A stretch of DNA of 64,000 nt from Bacteroidota bacterium (GCA_021815405.1 JAKAGV010000015.1:62001-126000); one strand, 5' to 3'. Numbered from the stretch's first letter, positions 8,472-18,408 are shown. A program made the numbers and translations. Notes: generated from the sequence alone by a model not told the origin.

Positions 8472-9449
8472 ATGAATGACATAGTGATTGAAGTAAATCA
8501 ATTAAGAAAAATTTTTTCCAGCGGTAAACGAAAATCAAAGTCAGTTGAAGCGGTAAAAGGAATTGATTTTAATGTAACCAAAGGAGAAATATTTGGTTTG
8601 CTTGGTCCGAACGGCGCCGGCAAAACAACAACGTTAAGAATTCTCTGCACATTGATATCACCAACTGGCGGGAACATAAATATTCTCGGCTACGATTTGG
8701 CAAAGTATCAGAAAGAAATAAGAAATAACATAGGCTATGTAAGCCAGAAAGGCGGCTTGGAGCTGCGATCAACCGGCAGGGAAAATTTGATTCTTCAGGC
8801 TCGGCTTTACGGAATGTCTAACATTGAAGCTGAAGATCGCGCAGAATATTTAATTGAAAAACTTGAACTTCAATCTTTTGCTGATAGAAAAGCAAAAACA
8901 TTTTCGGGCGGTCAGAAAAGATTGTTCGACCTTTCAGCGGGGATAATCCACACGCCGAAAATTTTATTCCTTGATGAACCGACAACCGGACTCGATCCTC
9001 AAAGCAGAAGCCATATATGGAATGAAGTGACTAAGCTTCATGATGAAGGGACAACAATCATTCTAACCACCCATTATCTTGAGGAAGCCGACGTTCTTTG
9101 CAGCAGAGTCGCGATAATAAATCTCGGTAAGATTGTTGAGCTTGACAATCCGGCAGTTCTAAAGAGAAAAATTATTTCCGGCGATATTATTACCTTAAAT
9201 TTTGAAAACGGAATATCGCTTCAGACTGCATCCGGTTTGCTATCTTCCGAATCATTTGTTAAAGAAATAAAAACAGTCGATACGCTTCTCCACGTTTATG
9301 TTGATGAAGGTGACAGCGCTCTTCCGCTTGTAATGTCTGTCCTTCATAAAAATAATCTTTCAATTCAGACAGTAAGTTTATCAAGACCAACGCTGGACGA
9401 TGTTTTTCTAAAGCTGACAGGGAGAAAATTAATTGATGAGAAAGAATAA
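8472..9449 (+). CDS. ABC transporter ATP-binding protein (DrrA/NodI-like)
   Basis: 325 residues from ATG 8472 (MNDIVIEVNQL). An in-frame ATG 96 bp upstream would add a low-complexity leader that does not fit the family. Visible motifs are Walker A GPNGAGKTTT, the Q-loop region GYVSQKG, signature FSGGQKRLFDLSAG, Walker B ILFLDEPTTGLDP and switch His in TTHYLEE. The C-terminal extension with SLSRPTLDDVFLKLTG is typical of the daunorubicin-resistance (DrrA) subfamily. It should energise the ABC-2 permease encoded 119 bp downstream, exporting an unidentified drug, lipid or polysaccharide. Confidence 0.93.
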   Translation: MNDIVIEVNQLRKIFSSGKRKSKSVEAVKGIDFNVTKGEIFGLLGPNGAGKTTTLRILCTLISPTGGNINILGYDLAKYQKEIRNNIGYVSQKGGLELRSTGRENLILQARLYGMSNIEAEDRAEYLIEKLELQSFADRKAKTFSGGQKRLFDLSAGIIHTPKILFLDEPTTGLDPQSRSHIWNEVTKLHDEGTTIILTTHYLEEADVLCSRVAIINLGKIVELDNPAVLKRKIISGDIITLNFENGISLQTASGLLSSESFVKEIKTVDTLLHVYVDEGDSALPLVMSVLHKNNLSIQTVSLSRPTLDDVFLKLTGRKLIDEKE

Positions 9450-9568
9450 TTGAAATGAATAATTCTTTCTCTTAATTTTTCTTGCATTACAAATACAATT
9501 AAGATTAGGAGGAAGATTACAATTACGAATAAAAATATATAACTTCTAAAAATTTATAAGATGAAAAA

Positions 9569-10333
9569 ATGAAAAAGTTTTTAATCGATACATATATTAT
9601 CTTAAAAGAAGAATTGAGGATTCTTATTCGCAATCCATTCTGGGTATTCATTGGTTTGTTTGAGCCGGTTGTTTACCTGCTTTTATTTATGCCGTTTCTT
9701 AAAGGCGTTACTTCAGCGCCAGGCTTTCCTGCGGAATCAACTTCGCGGTTTTTCGTCCCCGGCTTAATTGTTATGACTGCAATGTTCAATTCATCATATT
9801 CCGGTTTCGGTGTTTTGGATCTTCTTGAAAACGGATTCATTGAAAGGCTGCGGGTAACGCCGGTGAACAGACTTTCGCTCGTTCTTGGATTTGTACTGCA
9901 AAGCGTTATTGTGCTCTTAATTCAAAGTATTATAATCTGTATAATATCATTATTCTTCGGCTACTCGCCAAGCTTTACCGGTTTGGTTTTACTTTTTTTA
10001 CTTGTCTTACTTATTGCAATTACTCTGTCTTCAATTTCATATTCAATTGCATTCTTAGTTAAGGATGGAGGAATGCTTGCAAGCGTAATAAACTTTTTCG
10101 TACTTCCGCTGTTTCTGCTTTCTGGAATAATGCTTCCACTTAGCTTTGCGCCAAAAATTATTCAAGGCATAGCCATGGTAAATCCGTTTACTTATGCAGT
10201 CAATGCATCGCGGTTTCTAAGCGATGGATTGATTGCACAAAATACTGTGGTGATAGCTTTTATTTTATTTATAATATTAAGTATCCTCACACTTCAGTGG
10301 TTCATAAGAGTAATGAAGGAAACGGTAGCCTAA
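9569..10333 (+). CDS. ABC-2 type permease (DrrB-like)
   Basis: 254 residues with about six membrane segments: one near 28-45, then groups near 70-90, 105-135, 140-165, 172-192 and 228-247. The amphipathic start (LKEELRILIRNPFWVFIG) and the conserved FIERLRVTPVNR loop before the third segment are typical of ABC-2 exporters of the DrrB/NodJ class. It is the membrane partner of the ATPase at 8472-9449. The 119-bp gap between the two is AT-rich and holds no clear terminator, so they are probably co-transcribed. Confidence 0.92.
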   Translation: MKKFLIDTYIILKEELRILIRNPFWVFIGLFEPVVYLLLFMPFLKGVTSAPGFPAESTSRFFVPGLIVMTAMFNSSYSGFGVLDLLENGFIERLRVTPVNRLSLVLGFVLQSVIVLLIQSIIICIISLFFGYSPSFTGLVLLFLLVLLIAITLSSISYSIAFLVKDGGMLASVINFFVLPLFLLSGIMLPLSFAPKIIQGIAMVNPFTYAVNASRFLSDGLIAQNTVVIAFILFIILSILTLQWFIRVMKETVA

Positions 10334-10346
10334 ATACCGCATGATT

Positions 10347-10391
10347 GCATGAATTTATGATCGTATGAATTTTATAAACATGCATTCATGC
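10347..10391. terminator. Inverted repeat between convergent genes
   Basis: GCATGAAT (10347-10354) and ATTCATGC (10384-10391) can pair across a 29-nt loop that itself contains ATGAATTT-type repeats. It lies after the permease stop and overlaps the last codons of the convergent DUF116 gene. It may end transcription from the left; there is no long U-run, so this is tentative. Confidence 0.4.
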
Positions 10392-11550
10392 TTGATTTAG
10401 AATTCAGTATTCTTTTTAACTCATGAACATTTAGTTGAGTTGGAAAACCGTCGCGGTGCCAATGCTTTTTGCAGCCACTGTAATCCAGCAGAACACATTG
10501 CGCCGGAACGCCGTATCGTTTAAGTTCCCAGCCACCTTCCACAAGAGTTGTAACACAAGCTGATGCGATTACTCCTTGCCTTTGTCTTCCGGGTTTTGGC
10601 GCCCACAAAGTTAAATCTGATGCATGCGGAATAATATAGACATCAAAATTATTTCTCTTTCCCATTTCTCTAAGCTGATTCACTTTGCATTTGGGTAAGC
10701 ATCCCTGGCATTTTAATCCTTCTTTTACTTTTACAGCTTTACATTCTTCAAAAGGACGACCACGCATGCATCCAGGAACAAGCACTGATGTAATTTCTGT
10801 ATTAACAAAATCTTCGCGGAAAGCCAGGTTCATAATTTCCGCTCCGACCATATTCAGATGATATTCAAGTCGAGTGCGAGTGCATGAAATTCTATCTTCA
10901 CGCCACCGGTATCGGGATTGAGATTTTTCTATGAAGCTTTCAACATTTTGAGTGTAATCTCCAAGAACCTCAAGCGAACGTGATTCAAACCAGCGCGTAA
11001 ATAAAGCAATCGACTTTAACTTCTGTTCAAACCTATCGTGCCCTATTGTCGACCAGAATGCACGCCATCTTATAAATCGAAGAGCTTCTTCCCTAAATTC
11101 ACCTGTCGCTTCAAACCAACTACACACTTTATCAATTTGTTCAATTGTCGGAAGATTTATTTCAGTTGTTCTTTCTTTTTTAGGAAGAAGAACCAATGTC
11201 GTCATTATCCCGCGGAATAAATCAATTGCCTGCTTTAACTTTTGATGTTTCTTTCGCCATTCAGCCATCCTTGATAAAGTAATAAACGGAGCATGCTTTA
11301 CTTCAAGAGCTGCGTTTCCGTATGTATACCACAATATTCCAAAGCTGATGAGTTCAAGTATATACTCTTCGGTTTTTCTAACTTCTTCAAGTTTAAATTC
11401 TTTTATGTAGGTAATAAACTCATTAACGTCTGGACCTATTGATTCGGATGCTTTGTCCAATACCTCTTTCGCAAAGGCTTTCACAGCGTTATAATATTCT
11501 TCGGAGTTTTTTCGGCGTTCAACCAAAGAATAGGTAATAGTTTCTTGCAT
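10372..11550 (-). CDS. DUF116 domain-containing protein
   Basis: 392 residues, probably cytoplasmic, with no signal peptide. The N-terminal 240 residues are helical. The C-terminal part carries the DUF116 signature: a CMRGRPFEECKAVKVKEGL segment, then CQGCLPKCKVNQLREMGKR, IPHASD, GVIASACVTTLVEGGWELK and a final LLDYSGCKKHW. About eight conserved-looking cysteines suggest an Fe-S or metal site. The biochemical function of the family is not known. It faces the ABC exporter genes and has its own upstream region, so it is probably a single-gene transcript. Confidence 0.85.
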   Translation of the reverse strand: MQETITYSLVERRKNSEEYYNAVKAFAKEVLDKASESIGPDVNEFITYIKEFKLEEVRKTEEYILELISFGILWYTYGNAALEVKHAPFITLSRMAEWRKKHQKLKQAIDLFRGIMTTLVLLPKKERTTEINLPTIEQIDKVCSWFEATGEFREEALRFIRWRAFWSTIGHDRFEQKLKSIALFTRWFESRSLEVLGDYTQNVESFIEKSQSRYRWREDRISCTRTRLEYHLNMVGAEIMNLAFREDFVNTEITSVLVPGCMRGRPFEECKAVKVKEGLKCQGCLPKCKVNQLREMGKRNNFDVYIIPHASDLTLWAPKPGRQRQGVIASACVTTLVEGGWELKRYGVPAQCVLLDYSGCKKHWHRDGFPTQLNVHELKRILNSKSSMNACL

Positions 11551-11778
11551 TGCCTCTCCTGTCTATTAATCTCAAACAAACTATTATAATAATTTTAAAA
11601 TAATCTTTTTTGAACTAACATGCAGATTAATATTACAATTTCCTTCCTATAAATTATTAAGTATATTTAAGAGGAAACTTGGTTTTATTCTCACTTCCAT
11701 TAATAATTATTACTCCGCATGTTCTTTTAAATTTCTTTGAAAAACTATTAAGCAATTTTTGCTTGGAGGTAAAGAAAA

Positions 11779-13149
11779 ATGAAACAAATATTCTGCCTTC
11801 TGTTCTTGATAACTCAACTGCACTCTGCTTTTGGACAAATAGAACAAATTGCGTTAAGAGGTGAAAAAGTTACTTCAATAATTATTATTAACGACGGCTC
11901 CTCCAGCAAATTTTCTTTTGCGGGAACAAAGTCAAACGGATTTTTCATGCACAGTTTTAATGACGATGATACAACATGGATAAATGGTTTTTTCAGAAGC
12001 TCTTATATATCAACGCTTTTTTCCAAACCTCATATTACCACACTGCCGGTTATCTTAAACAGAATTTATTTTTGTTTTATACCTGATTCTATTCATCAGC
12101 ATTTAATTTACTTCAATGACTTTCCTATTGGTTCATCAATCAATCCCGGCGATAATGGTTTGAATAAAAACGAAATCAGCAGTGTTATATCTATGGCTAT
12201 GCTGCAGCCGTTAGATTTTGTCCCAACACAAATTCTTTATTGCTGTGCCGGAAACAATTTTATTTATATCTGGAAAGATTCTGTTTGGGAAAAATCATGG
12301 AATGGAAACGAACCCGCTTCAATAAATGTTCTTTATTCAAACGGACAAACTATCTGGGCAGGCGGCACCGATAGTAGTAAAACCAATTCATTGCTTTTTT
12401 TAAAATATACTTTTCCGGATACTTCATGGACTGAAATCCATCCTTCAATCGGAACAGCACTTACTTGTTATTCAATTGCCGGCTCATATTCTAATCCGCA
12501 AGTAATGTATGCCGGAATAAATGGTGAAGTTATAAAATCAATGGACGGCGGTTTAAACTGGGATACAACTTCGCTAAAAGTAAATGGTGTGGATTTTACA
12601 TCTATCGTTGTAAATCCTCTAAACTCAAAACAGGTTTTTGCCGGAGGCAAAGATAAAAATAATTTATACGTCTTATATAAAAGCGATGATGAAGGATTGA
12701 ACTGGGAATATTTGATGTCAACTTATCAAAATTGTTCTACGCGCTGTTTAATCAGCGGAATAAATACAATGACCGGAGCGGTTGTGAATAACGAATTCAT
12801 AATTCTGATCGGAACCGACGGCGACGGCATATTTAAATATTCCGATAATCCTTCTTCAGTAGAACAAGAATTGGAAAATATGAACGATAAATATTTTCTT
12901 TATCAGAATTATCCGAATCCGTTTAATCCTTCAACAAGGATAAAGTTTTATCTTTTAGAAAATGCCGTTGTAAAATTGCAAGTATTTGATATTCTCGGTA
13001 ATGAAATCAAAACTCTTGTTAATGAATTCAAATCCAAAGGCAGCCACACCATTAACTTTGACGGCAGCAAATTACCAAGCGGGATTTATTTTTACCGGTT
13101 GAGAGCAAATGAGTTTGCCTCTACCGGTAAAATGATTCTGTTGAAGTAA
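11779..13149 (+). CDS. T9SS-exported beta-propeller protein
   Basis: 456 residues. The ATG is preceded by GGAGG about 10 nt upstream and starts a signal peptide (MKQIFCLLFLITQLHSAFGQ). The middle holds several BNR-like repeats such as SMDGGLNWDTT and SDDEGLNWEY. The last 85 residues are a type A T9SS sorting domain: NYPNPFNPSTRIKF, then VFDILGNEIKTLVN, then LPSGIYFYRL and a closing KMILLK. The protein should cross the outer membrane through T9SS and stay at, or be released from, the cell surface. Its stop lies 2 bp from the stop of the convergent gene at 13152. Confidence 0.9.
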   Translation: MKQIFCLLFLITQLHSAFGQIEQIALRGEKVTSIIIINDGSSSKFSFAGTKSNGFFMHSFNDDDTTWINGFFRSSYISTLFSKPHITTLPVILNRIYFCFIPDSIHQHLIYFNDFPIGSSINPGDNGLNKNEISSVISMAMLQPLDFVPTQILYCCAGNNFIYIWKDSVWEKSWNGNEPASINVLYSNGQTIWAGGTDSSKTNSLLFLKYTFPDTSWTEIHPSIGTALTCYSIAGSYSNPQVMYAGINGEVIKSMDGGLNWDTTSLKVNGVDFTSIVVNPLNSKQVFAGGKDKNNLYVLYKSDDEGLNWEYLMSTYQNCSTRCLISGINTMTGAVVNNEFIILIGTDGDGIFKYSDNPSSVEQELENMNDKYFLYQNYPNPFNPSTRIKFYLLENAVVKLQVFDILGNEIKTLVNEFKSKGSHTINFDGSKLPSGIYFYRLRANEFASTGKMILLK

Positions 13150-13151
13150 TT

Positions 13152-14510
13152 TTAGTTTTCTTGTTTCTGAGTCCCGGGTTTGAAATGGAATACTACTGAA
13201 TTTACTGCGGTCGTAGTTTCATTCTTGAAATACATATAGTCCGCCGCAACTTCGCCGTTGTAAGAATCTATTCCGATATAATCGCCAAAGAATACTTTCG
13301 GATTGCATTCAAACGGCTTCTGATCAATTTTGTAATTCACAAATGTTTTTCCGCCATCAGTACTTCGCGCTAAAGTTAATCCGGTAAAAGTGCCTTCTAA
13401 TTTTCGGCGGTCATAAAAGATAATGTTTACCGATCCGTCAACCGGATCAACAGACATCCAGGTAAAGAATTGATATTTACCATTCCCGATTTTATCATCA
13501 TTAACCCTGATTGTATTCGACCAAGTCTTTCCGCTGTCTCTGGAGAATTTTAAAAATACATCCGGATCGCCGAAGCGGTTATCTACCCAATTAACATAAA
13601 TTGTTCCTCGATAAGGGCTGTTGCTGATATCGACTTTAGTAACCGGCATTCCATTAGCTCTGTCGATTCCGGGAACTGTTAAATCCCAGCCGTGATAAAT
13701 CCAGCCGATCACCTTATCTTCTCCGAAAGTTTTTCCGCCGTCAAAAGATTCGTTCATTACAATACCTTTAGGACCAGCCCAAACAACATAAACTTCGCCG
13801 TCCGGTCCGGTTGCTGTAATTGCACCTTCAACTGTATTGCTGCTGTCAATACAGTCTCCGCCGGTAGTTGAGATTCTTATTGGTGATGAAAAAGTTTTTC
13901 CGCTGTCGATTGATCTTGTAAAATAAATTTGAGATGAATCCGCCGGATTATGGCTGCCGTATATTGCGAAGTGAGTCCATGCGGTATAAACATTGTTTTC
14001 ATATTTTGAAGTAGGAGAATTATCAACAACTACATAAGGCTTATCTTCCATTGGCGCATTTGTATTTATATGATCAACAACAACTGCTCGTCTATCCCAG
14101 TTAAATCCGCCGTCGCTTGAAGAACTGATATAGATACCGGAAGATAATTGTTTGCTCTTCCAATTTTTTGACGGACAAAAAGAAAGGAACGAATGATAAA
14201 CTCTTCCATTGATTCCATAAGCTACCCCGTCATCTCCTTGAATTCGTTTTTCCGGATTTTGATTTTGAACTTCAGTCCAGGTAATTCCACCGTCGGTTGA
14301 GGCGTAAATAAAATCAGAATAGCCGGGGACAAACTTAGTCAGCATCGTACATGAAGCAACTATATTTTTCGGATTCTTCGGATTTATGGCTATTGTAGTT
14401 TCAACCGGATTATGATCAGTCTCCTTTGAAACATGAACAACTTTGCTTGATTGTGCAAACAATAAATTAATAAATGAAATACAAAAGAAAATTGTAGTTG
14501 TTATCTTCAT
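13152..14510 (-). CDS. Secreted sialidase-like/BNR beta-propeller protein
   Basis: The start is placed at ATG 14510 because it begins a signal peptide (MKITTTIFFCISFINLLFAQ). A longer frame to 14576 adds 22 residues that do not look like a leader. The protein (452 residues) has many Asp-box motifs: STDGGITWTE, SSDGGFNWD, SIDSGKTFSS, SFDGGKTFGE, SRDSGKTWSN and STDGGKTF. This fits a six-bladed sialidase-type propeller. The usual sialidase arginine triad is not evident, so the activity is unknown. There is no T9SS tail, so it may remain periplasmic. AAAGG upstream is a weak ribosome binding site. Confidence 0.85.
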   Translation of the reverse strand: MKITTTIFFCISFINLLFAQSSKVVHVSKETDHNPVETTIAINPKNPKNIVASCTMLTKFVPGYSDFIYASTDGGITWTEVQNQNPEKRIQGDDGVAYGINGRVYHSFLSFCPSKNWKSKQLSSGIYISSSSDGGFNWDRRAVVVDHINTNAPMEDKPYVVVDNSPTSKYENNVYTAWTHFAIYGSHNPADSSQIYFTRSIDSGKTFSSPIRISTTGGDCIDSSNTVEGAITATGPDGEVYVVWAGPKGIVMNESFDGGKTFGEDKVIGWIYHGWDLTVPGIDRANGMPVTKVDISNSPYRGTIYVNWVDNRFGDPDVFLKFSRDSGKTWSNTIRVNDDKIGNGKYQFFTWMSVDPVDGSVNIIFYDRRKLEGTFTGLTLARSTDGGKTFVNYKIDQKPFECNPKVFFGDYIGIDSYNGEVAADYMYFKNETTTAVNSVVFHFKPGTQKQEN

Positions 14511-14689
14511 GAATGAAAGCCTTTCAAATTCGAATAATTCTTGAGTACAAATTAATCCACTTGGAAGTTCCGGCAAAGAATTATAATATCTTTTTATTTT
14601 GAATCACAGAATCTGCCAGTCGGTTAAAGAAATTCTTAATTTTATCTTTTTATTTGTAATTACAATCTTTTAACTTTTAATTTGTAATT

Positions 14690-15886
14690 ATGAATGATAT
14701 GAAATTTCCAATCTATTTAGATAATCACGCAACAACTCCGGTTGATCCGGAAGTGTTTGAAGCAATGAAACCTTACTTCTTAGAGAAGTTCGGCAATGCT
14801 TCAAGCAAAAATCATTCATTCGGATGGGAAGCCGAAAGCGCCGTTGAGCACGCAAGAAAGATCATTGCTGATTTTATAAATGCTGATTCTAAAGAAATTT
14901 ATTTTACAAGCGGTGCAACCGAGTCAATTAACCTTGCGCATTTCGGAATCGCTGATGCCTATTCTTTCAAAGGTAAACATATTATTTCAACCGTTGTTGA
15001 GCACAGCGCAGGCAATGACTCACTCCATAAACTTGAAGAAAAAGGTTTCGAAGTAACTTATCTTCCCGTGAATAATGAAGGATTACTTGATTTAGATTTA
15101 CTAAAAGATTCAATTAAAAAATCTACAATCTTAGTTTCGGTAATGACTGCAAACAACGAAATCGGAACTATTAACGACATTACTGAGATTGGTAAGATTT
15201 GCAGAGAACGTGGAATTATTTTTCATACTGACGCTACACAAGCATTAGGCAAGATCCACTTTGATGTTCAAAAATCTTTTGTTGATATCGCTTCTTTCTC
15301 TTCTCATAAAATTTATGGACCGAAAGGCGTTGGCGGAATTTTCATAAGAAAAAGAAATCCGAGAGTTAAAATTATTCCGCAAATTTTCGGCGGAGGACAA
15401 GAAAACAGCATTCGTTCCGGTACACTTAATGTAACTGGGATAGTCGGTTTTGGTAAAGCAGTTGAGATATGTTCACGGGTCATTAATGAAGAATCAAATA
15501 AATTGAAATTTTTAAGAGATAAACTTTTCAAAGGATTAACTTCACAGCTTGAAGATGTTTATGTAAACGGCACGATGGGAAACCGGCTCCCTAATAATTT
15601 GAATTTGTGTTTCAAGTATGTAAGATCGGAAGCATTCTTATCAAGCTTAAGAGAAATTGCAGTATCAACCGGCTCTGCATGCAATTCTTCAACTTTAAAA
15701 CCTAGTAGGATTTTAAAAGCTATTGGTCTTACCGATGAAATGGCTGCATCATCAATTAGATTCGGACTTGGAAGATTCAATACTGAAGAAGAGATTGATT
15801 ATGTTATAAACCGGATTGTTGAGGCAGCAAATCATCTAAGAAGTACTTCGCCAGTTAAATCAATGGAAGGCATAAATCAGACATAA
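14690..15886 (+). CDS. iscS: Cysteine desulfurase (IscS/NifS family)
   Basis: 398 residues. This PLP enzyme takes sulfur from L-cysteine as a persulfide for Fe-S cluster assembly. Key sites are [12 protein letters not shown] at the N-terminus, [17 protein letters not shown] (His105), [11 protein letters not shown] (Asp181), [10 protein letters not shown] with the PLP lysine at about 207, and the active-site loop [14 protein letters not shown] with Cys331, of the short-insert class I type. An A-type Fe-S carrier follows two genes downstream, which supports an Isc-like role. No IscU or ferredoxin gene is adjacent. Confidence 0.93.
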   Translation: MNDMKFPIYLDNHATTPVDPEVFEAMKPYFLEKFGNASSKNHSFGWEAESAVEHARKIIADFINADSKEIYFTSGATESINLAHFGIADAYSFKGKHIISTVVEHSAGNDSLHKLEEKGFEVTYLPVNNEGLLDLDLLKDSIKKSTILVSVMTANNEIGTINDITEIGKICRERGIIFHTDATQALGKIHFDVQKSFVDIASFSSHKIYGPKGVGGIFIRKRNPRVKIIPQIFGGGQENSIRSGTLNVTGIVGFGKAVEICSRVINEESNKLKFLRDKLFKGLTSQLEDVYVNGTMGNRLPNNLNLCFKYVRSEAFLSSLREIAVSTGSACNSSTLKPSRILKAIGLTDEMAASSIRFGLGRFNTEEEIDYVINRIVEAANHLRSTSPVKSMEGINQT

Positions 15887-15969
15887 GATATTCAGAGGCA
15901 TAGTTCATAAAGCAAAGAGTACTTTAACATAATAAGATTTGCTATAATAATTAACAATAAAAGTATAAA

Positions 15970-16272
15970 ATGGATAACAGAGATAAATATTTTGAAATAA
16001 TTAAAAACAACGAGAAAGTTTTTCTTCAATTTTTAAAAGCAAAATTCCCCTTGTTCCATAACTCAAAATTCTTTTTTAGAGATTTGCAGTATGGAATTCA
16101 AAAGTATTTTGAAAGTCAGGGAACTAAATTAACTATAGCTGAAGCAGAAGTAATTGCCATCATGGTTGGAAAATATTTAGAGAAAGAAAATATTTTCATT
16201 TCATTAAACCATCAGGGCTGGAAAGTAAATTACCCGGAATTTGTGACGACCGTTCCAGGTGATCCTTTTTAA
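15970..16272 (+). CDS. Conserved-looking 100-residue protein of unknown function
   Basis: A small soluble protein, MDNRDKYFEIIKNNEKVF at the start, with helical first 45 residues and a C-terminal part ending in PEFVTTVPGDPF. No Cys residues, no signal peptide and no membrane segment. No family recognised. Its position between cysteine desulfurase (83 bp upstream) and the A-type carrier (87 bp downstream), on the same strand, suggests a link to Fe-S metabolism, but this is context only. Confidence 0.7.
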   Translation: MDNRDKYFEIIKNNEKVFLQFLKAKFPLFHNSKFFFRDLQYGIQKYFESQGTKLTIAEAEVIAIMVGKYLEKENIFISLNHQGWKVNYPEFVTTVPGDPF

Positions 16273-16359
16273 CTAACAATACAGAAGCTTAAGTGATACA
16301 AACCTTGACAAATTAAATAATATTTTTTCATTTTAAACAATCAATTAAGGAATGGATTA

Positions 16360-16710
16360 ATGTCGAACGTTCAATTAGACGCAGAAATAAAGATTACGGA
16401 AAAAGCAGCCAACGAAGTAAAAAAAATTATGGAAGAGAACAACGTGCCTGAAACTTACGGTTTAAGGGTTGGTGTTAAAGGCGGCGGCTGTTCGGGCTTA
16501 ACTTATACTCTCGGCTTCGACGGCGAGCAGAAAGAAAGCGATACAGTGATCGAATATAATGGCGTCAAATTATTTGTGGACGGAAAAAGTTTATTCTATC
16601 TTTCCGGCACTGAGCTTGACTTTACAGACGGCTTGAACGGAAAAGGATTTATTTTTAATAATCCAAATGCAGCCAAAACCTGCGGATGCGGCGAATCATT
16701 TGGTGTTTGA
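16360..16710 (+). CDS. A-type Fe-S cluster carrier (IscA/ErpA/SufA/HesB family)
   Basis: 116 residues, full length for the family. The three ligand cysteines are in place: Cys44 in GGGCSGLTY, and Cys108 and Cys110 in KTCGCGESF at the C-terminus. These bind a 2Fe-2S or 4Fe-4S cluster for delivery to target proteins. IscA, ErpA and SufA cannot be separated from sequence alone here. It belongs to the plus-strand group with cysteine desulfurase and superoxide dismutase, a plausible Fe-S and oxidative-stress set. Confidence 0.92.
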   Translation: MSNVQLDAEIKITEKAANEVKKIMEENNVPETYGLRVGVKGGGCSGLTYTLGFDGEQKESDTVIEYNGVKLFVDGKSLFYLSGTELDFTDGLNGKGFIFNNPNAAKTCGCGESFGV

Positions 16711-16814
16711 TTTCTTCCGGATGTAAATCACGTCTCCGGGAGTAATCGGAATCTATTTTCTTTTATAATCATTTCATAAATAAAATATTTAATAATTATT
16801 TTCGGGAGACTATT

Positions 16815-17423
16815 ATGGGAAAGTTTGAACTTCCAAAATTACCCTATGCATACGATGCACTTGAACCTTACATCGATAAAATGACGATGGAGATTCATTA
16901 CACTAAACACCACAACGGTTACGTTACCAATCTTAACAACGCTGTTGCCGGAACTTCTTTAGAAAACAAAACCCTTGAAGAAATCTTCAAAGAGGTTTCA
17001 AAACATCCGGCTGCTGTTAGAAATAACGGCGGCGGTACATACAATCATACTTTATTCTGGACTATCATGAAAAAGAACGGCGGCGGAAAGCCTTCCGGTA
17101 AACTTGGCGATGCTATCAATGCAGCTTTCGGAAATTTCGAAGAGTTTAAGAGCAAGTTCAGCAATGCCGCTGCTACAAGATTTGGATCCGGCTGGGCATG
17201 GCTTATAGTTCAGAACGGAAAGCTTGTTGTTACATCAACTCCAAACCAAGATAATCCTTTAATGGATGTTGCCGATCAGAAAGGCACTCCAATTCTTGGT
17301 CTTGATGTTTGGGAACATGCTTACTACTTAAAGTATCAAAACAGAAGACCTGAATACATTGAGAATTGGTGGAACGTCATCAACTGGGATGAAGTTGCAT
17401 CAAGATTTTCTACGATAAAATAA
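16815..17423 (+). CDS. sodA: Superoxide dismutase, Mn-type
   Basis: 202 residues, full length for Fe/Mn SOD, and cytoplasmic (no signal peptide). The metal ligands are His28 (in [11 protein letters not shown]), His78 (YNHTLFW), Asp164 and His168 (LDVWEHAYY). Gly at position 74 and Gln145 in TPNQD are the arrangement of Mn enzymes; Fe enzymes carry Gln at the earlier site. The sequence is close to Bacillus SodA in layout ([28 protein letters not shown]). The start is preceded by GGGAG 9 nt upstream. It converts superoxide to O2 and H2O2. A strong hairpin follows 8 bp after the stop. Confidence 0.93.
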   Translation: MGKFELPKLPYAYDALEPYIDKMTMEIHYTKHHNGYVTNLNNAVAGTSLENKTLEEIFKEVSKHPAAVRNNGGGTYNHTLFWTIMKKNGGGKPSGKLGDAINAAFGNFEEFKSKFSNAAATRFGSGWAWLIVQNGKLVVTSTPNQDNPLMDVADQKGTPILGLDVWEHAYYLKYQNRRPEYIENWWNVINWDEVASRFSTIK

Positions 17424-17431
17424 TTGAAAAG

Positions 17432-17460
17432 CGTAGCACAGATTATTAATCTGTGCTACG
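17432..17460 (+). terminator. Hairpin after sodA
   Basis: A perfect 13-bp inverted repeat, CGTAGCACAGATT-ATT-AATCTGTGCTACG, followed by AAAGTTATTTTTT. It probably ends the iscS-to-sodA transcript. Its arm resembles the arm of the hairpin at 31416-31476 (GCAGCACAGA), so it may belong to a dispersed palindrome family. Confidence 0.75.
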
Positions 17461-17464
17461 AAAG

Positions 17465-17632
17465 TTATTTTTTAATCGGCGTAATTCCAGCCATATCTCC
17501 AATTATGTTTACTAAATCCTGATCCTGCGGAACAATTATCTTTGTATTCTTTTCCAATGAACTTTGAACGGTTTCAATTCTCTTTAAAATTTGTGCATTT
17601 CCAATAAAATATTTTTGATTGAATCCTTTTCA
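17465..17632 (-). pseudogene. 3' remnant of a band-7/SPFH (slipin-like) membrane protein gene
   Basis: On the minus strand a short frame reads FNQKYFIGNAQILKRIETV, then QSSLEKNTKIIVPQDQ and DLVNIIGDMAGITPIKK before a stop at 17465. I recognise this as the C-terminal tail of SPFH/band-7 proteins of the slipin type. A TGA stops the frame about 55 codons upstream, and no SPFH core follows in any frame. The rest of the gene is therefore deleted or decayed. The identification rests on the tail only. Confidence 0.6.
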
Positions 17633-17639
17633 TAAAACC

Positions 17640-18408
17640 CATTTCACTAGTTTGAAAATATTATCTCAATTTCCGGGTATAAAAAGAAATTAAAATCCAC
17701 AAAATTATTAACGATGCTTTTAGCACCAATTATTTTTGCAACATTGAATACCTAAACTTCTCTAACCATTACAAATATTTCCAAATCCCAATTTAATTTG
17801 TCTAAGCTAATGATTTATTTATATAAGAATATCGATATTTATTATTATCAACAGACTATAATTCAATTTATGTAGAAAAGTTTATAGAAGGGAAAATATT
17901 CAAGCAAGATTTCGCATTATCAAAAGCAGACCTCCTCAGGTTATATTGGCAATAGGCTTGGTGTTAGTTTATCTGATTTCTTTTTCTAATATATTCATTC
18001 AAGACTTCACCCCACGATCAGATTTGTAGAATTTTGGAAGCACATGCAGGATGTGATCGGTTAACTAGCATTATTCCTTTTGAACACTCACCCTCATCCC
18101 ATATGAGTCGCTTCAAGGTGGCTTTAATTGAAGATTTGAAGCGATTAAGTAGCGACTCATATTTGGTTTGAATAGTTCCATTGTGTGTTTATTGCTTATA
18201 ACATAATTATGACATCCGGAAGCTGCCTCTTAGTGGCTACCGGTTTATTTTTTCCTGGTCAGTAGTGATTTATTATGAAATCTCAATTTTCCAATAAAAA
18301 CAGATTTCTTATCCGCAGAAATCTTTCATTTCTCCAGAATTGCTTTCTTTAGTCACAATTTTGTTAATCATCGTTACCTCGCTAGGGATTTTCTGTCTTT
18401 CGCAGGAC
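17640..18408. other. Long non-coding stretch with a structured inverted repeat at 18101-18162
   Basis: About 770 bp with no believable gene. ATATGAGTCGCT (18101-18112) is repeated inverted as AGCGACTCATAT (18151-18162). A nested CGCTTCAA / TTGAAGCG pair lies inside, so the segment can form a branched hairpin. The remainder is AT-rich and unremarkable. The decayed band-7 tail next to it suggests the region is gene debris. Confidence 0.6.

Noticed and set aside
7791-8639. CRISPR array at either of the 20-21 bp repeats
   Set aside because: There are no unique spacers; units are contiguous and degenerate, and no cas genes are near.
11679-11864. Open frame overlapping the start of the secreted propeller gene at 11779
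   Set aside because: Out of frame with the gene that has the ribosome binding site, signal peptide and T9SS tail.
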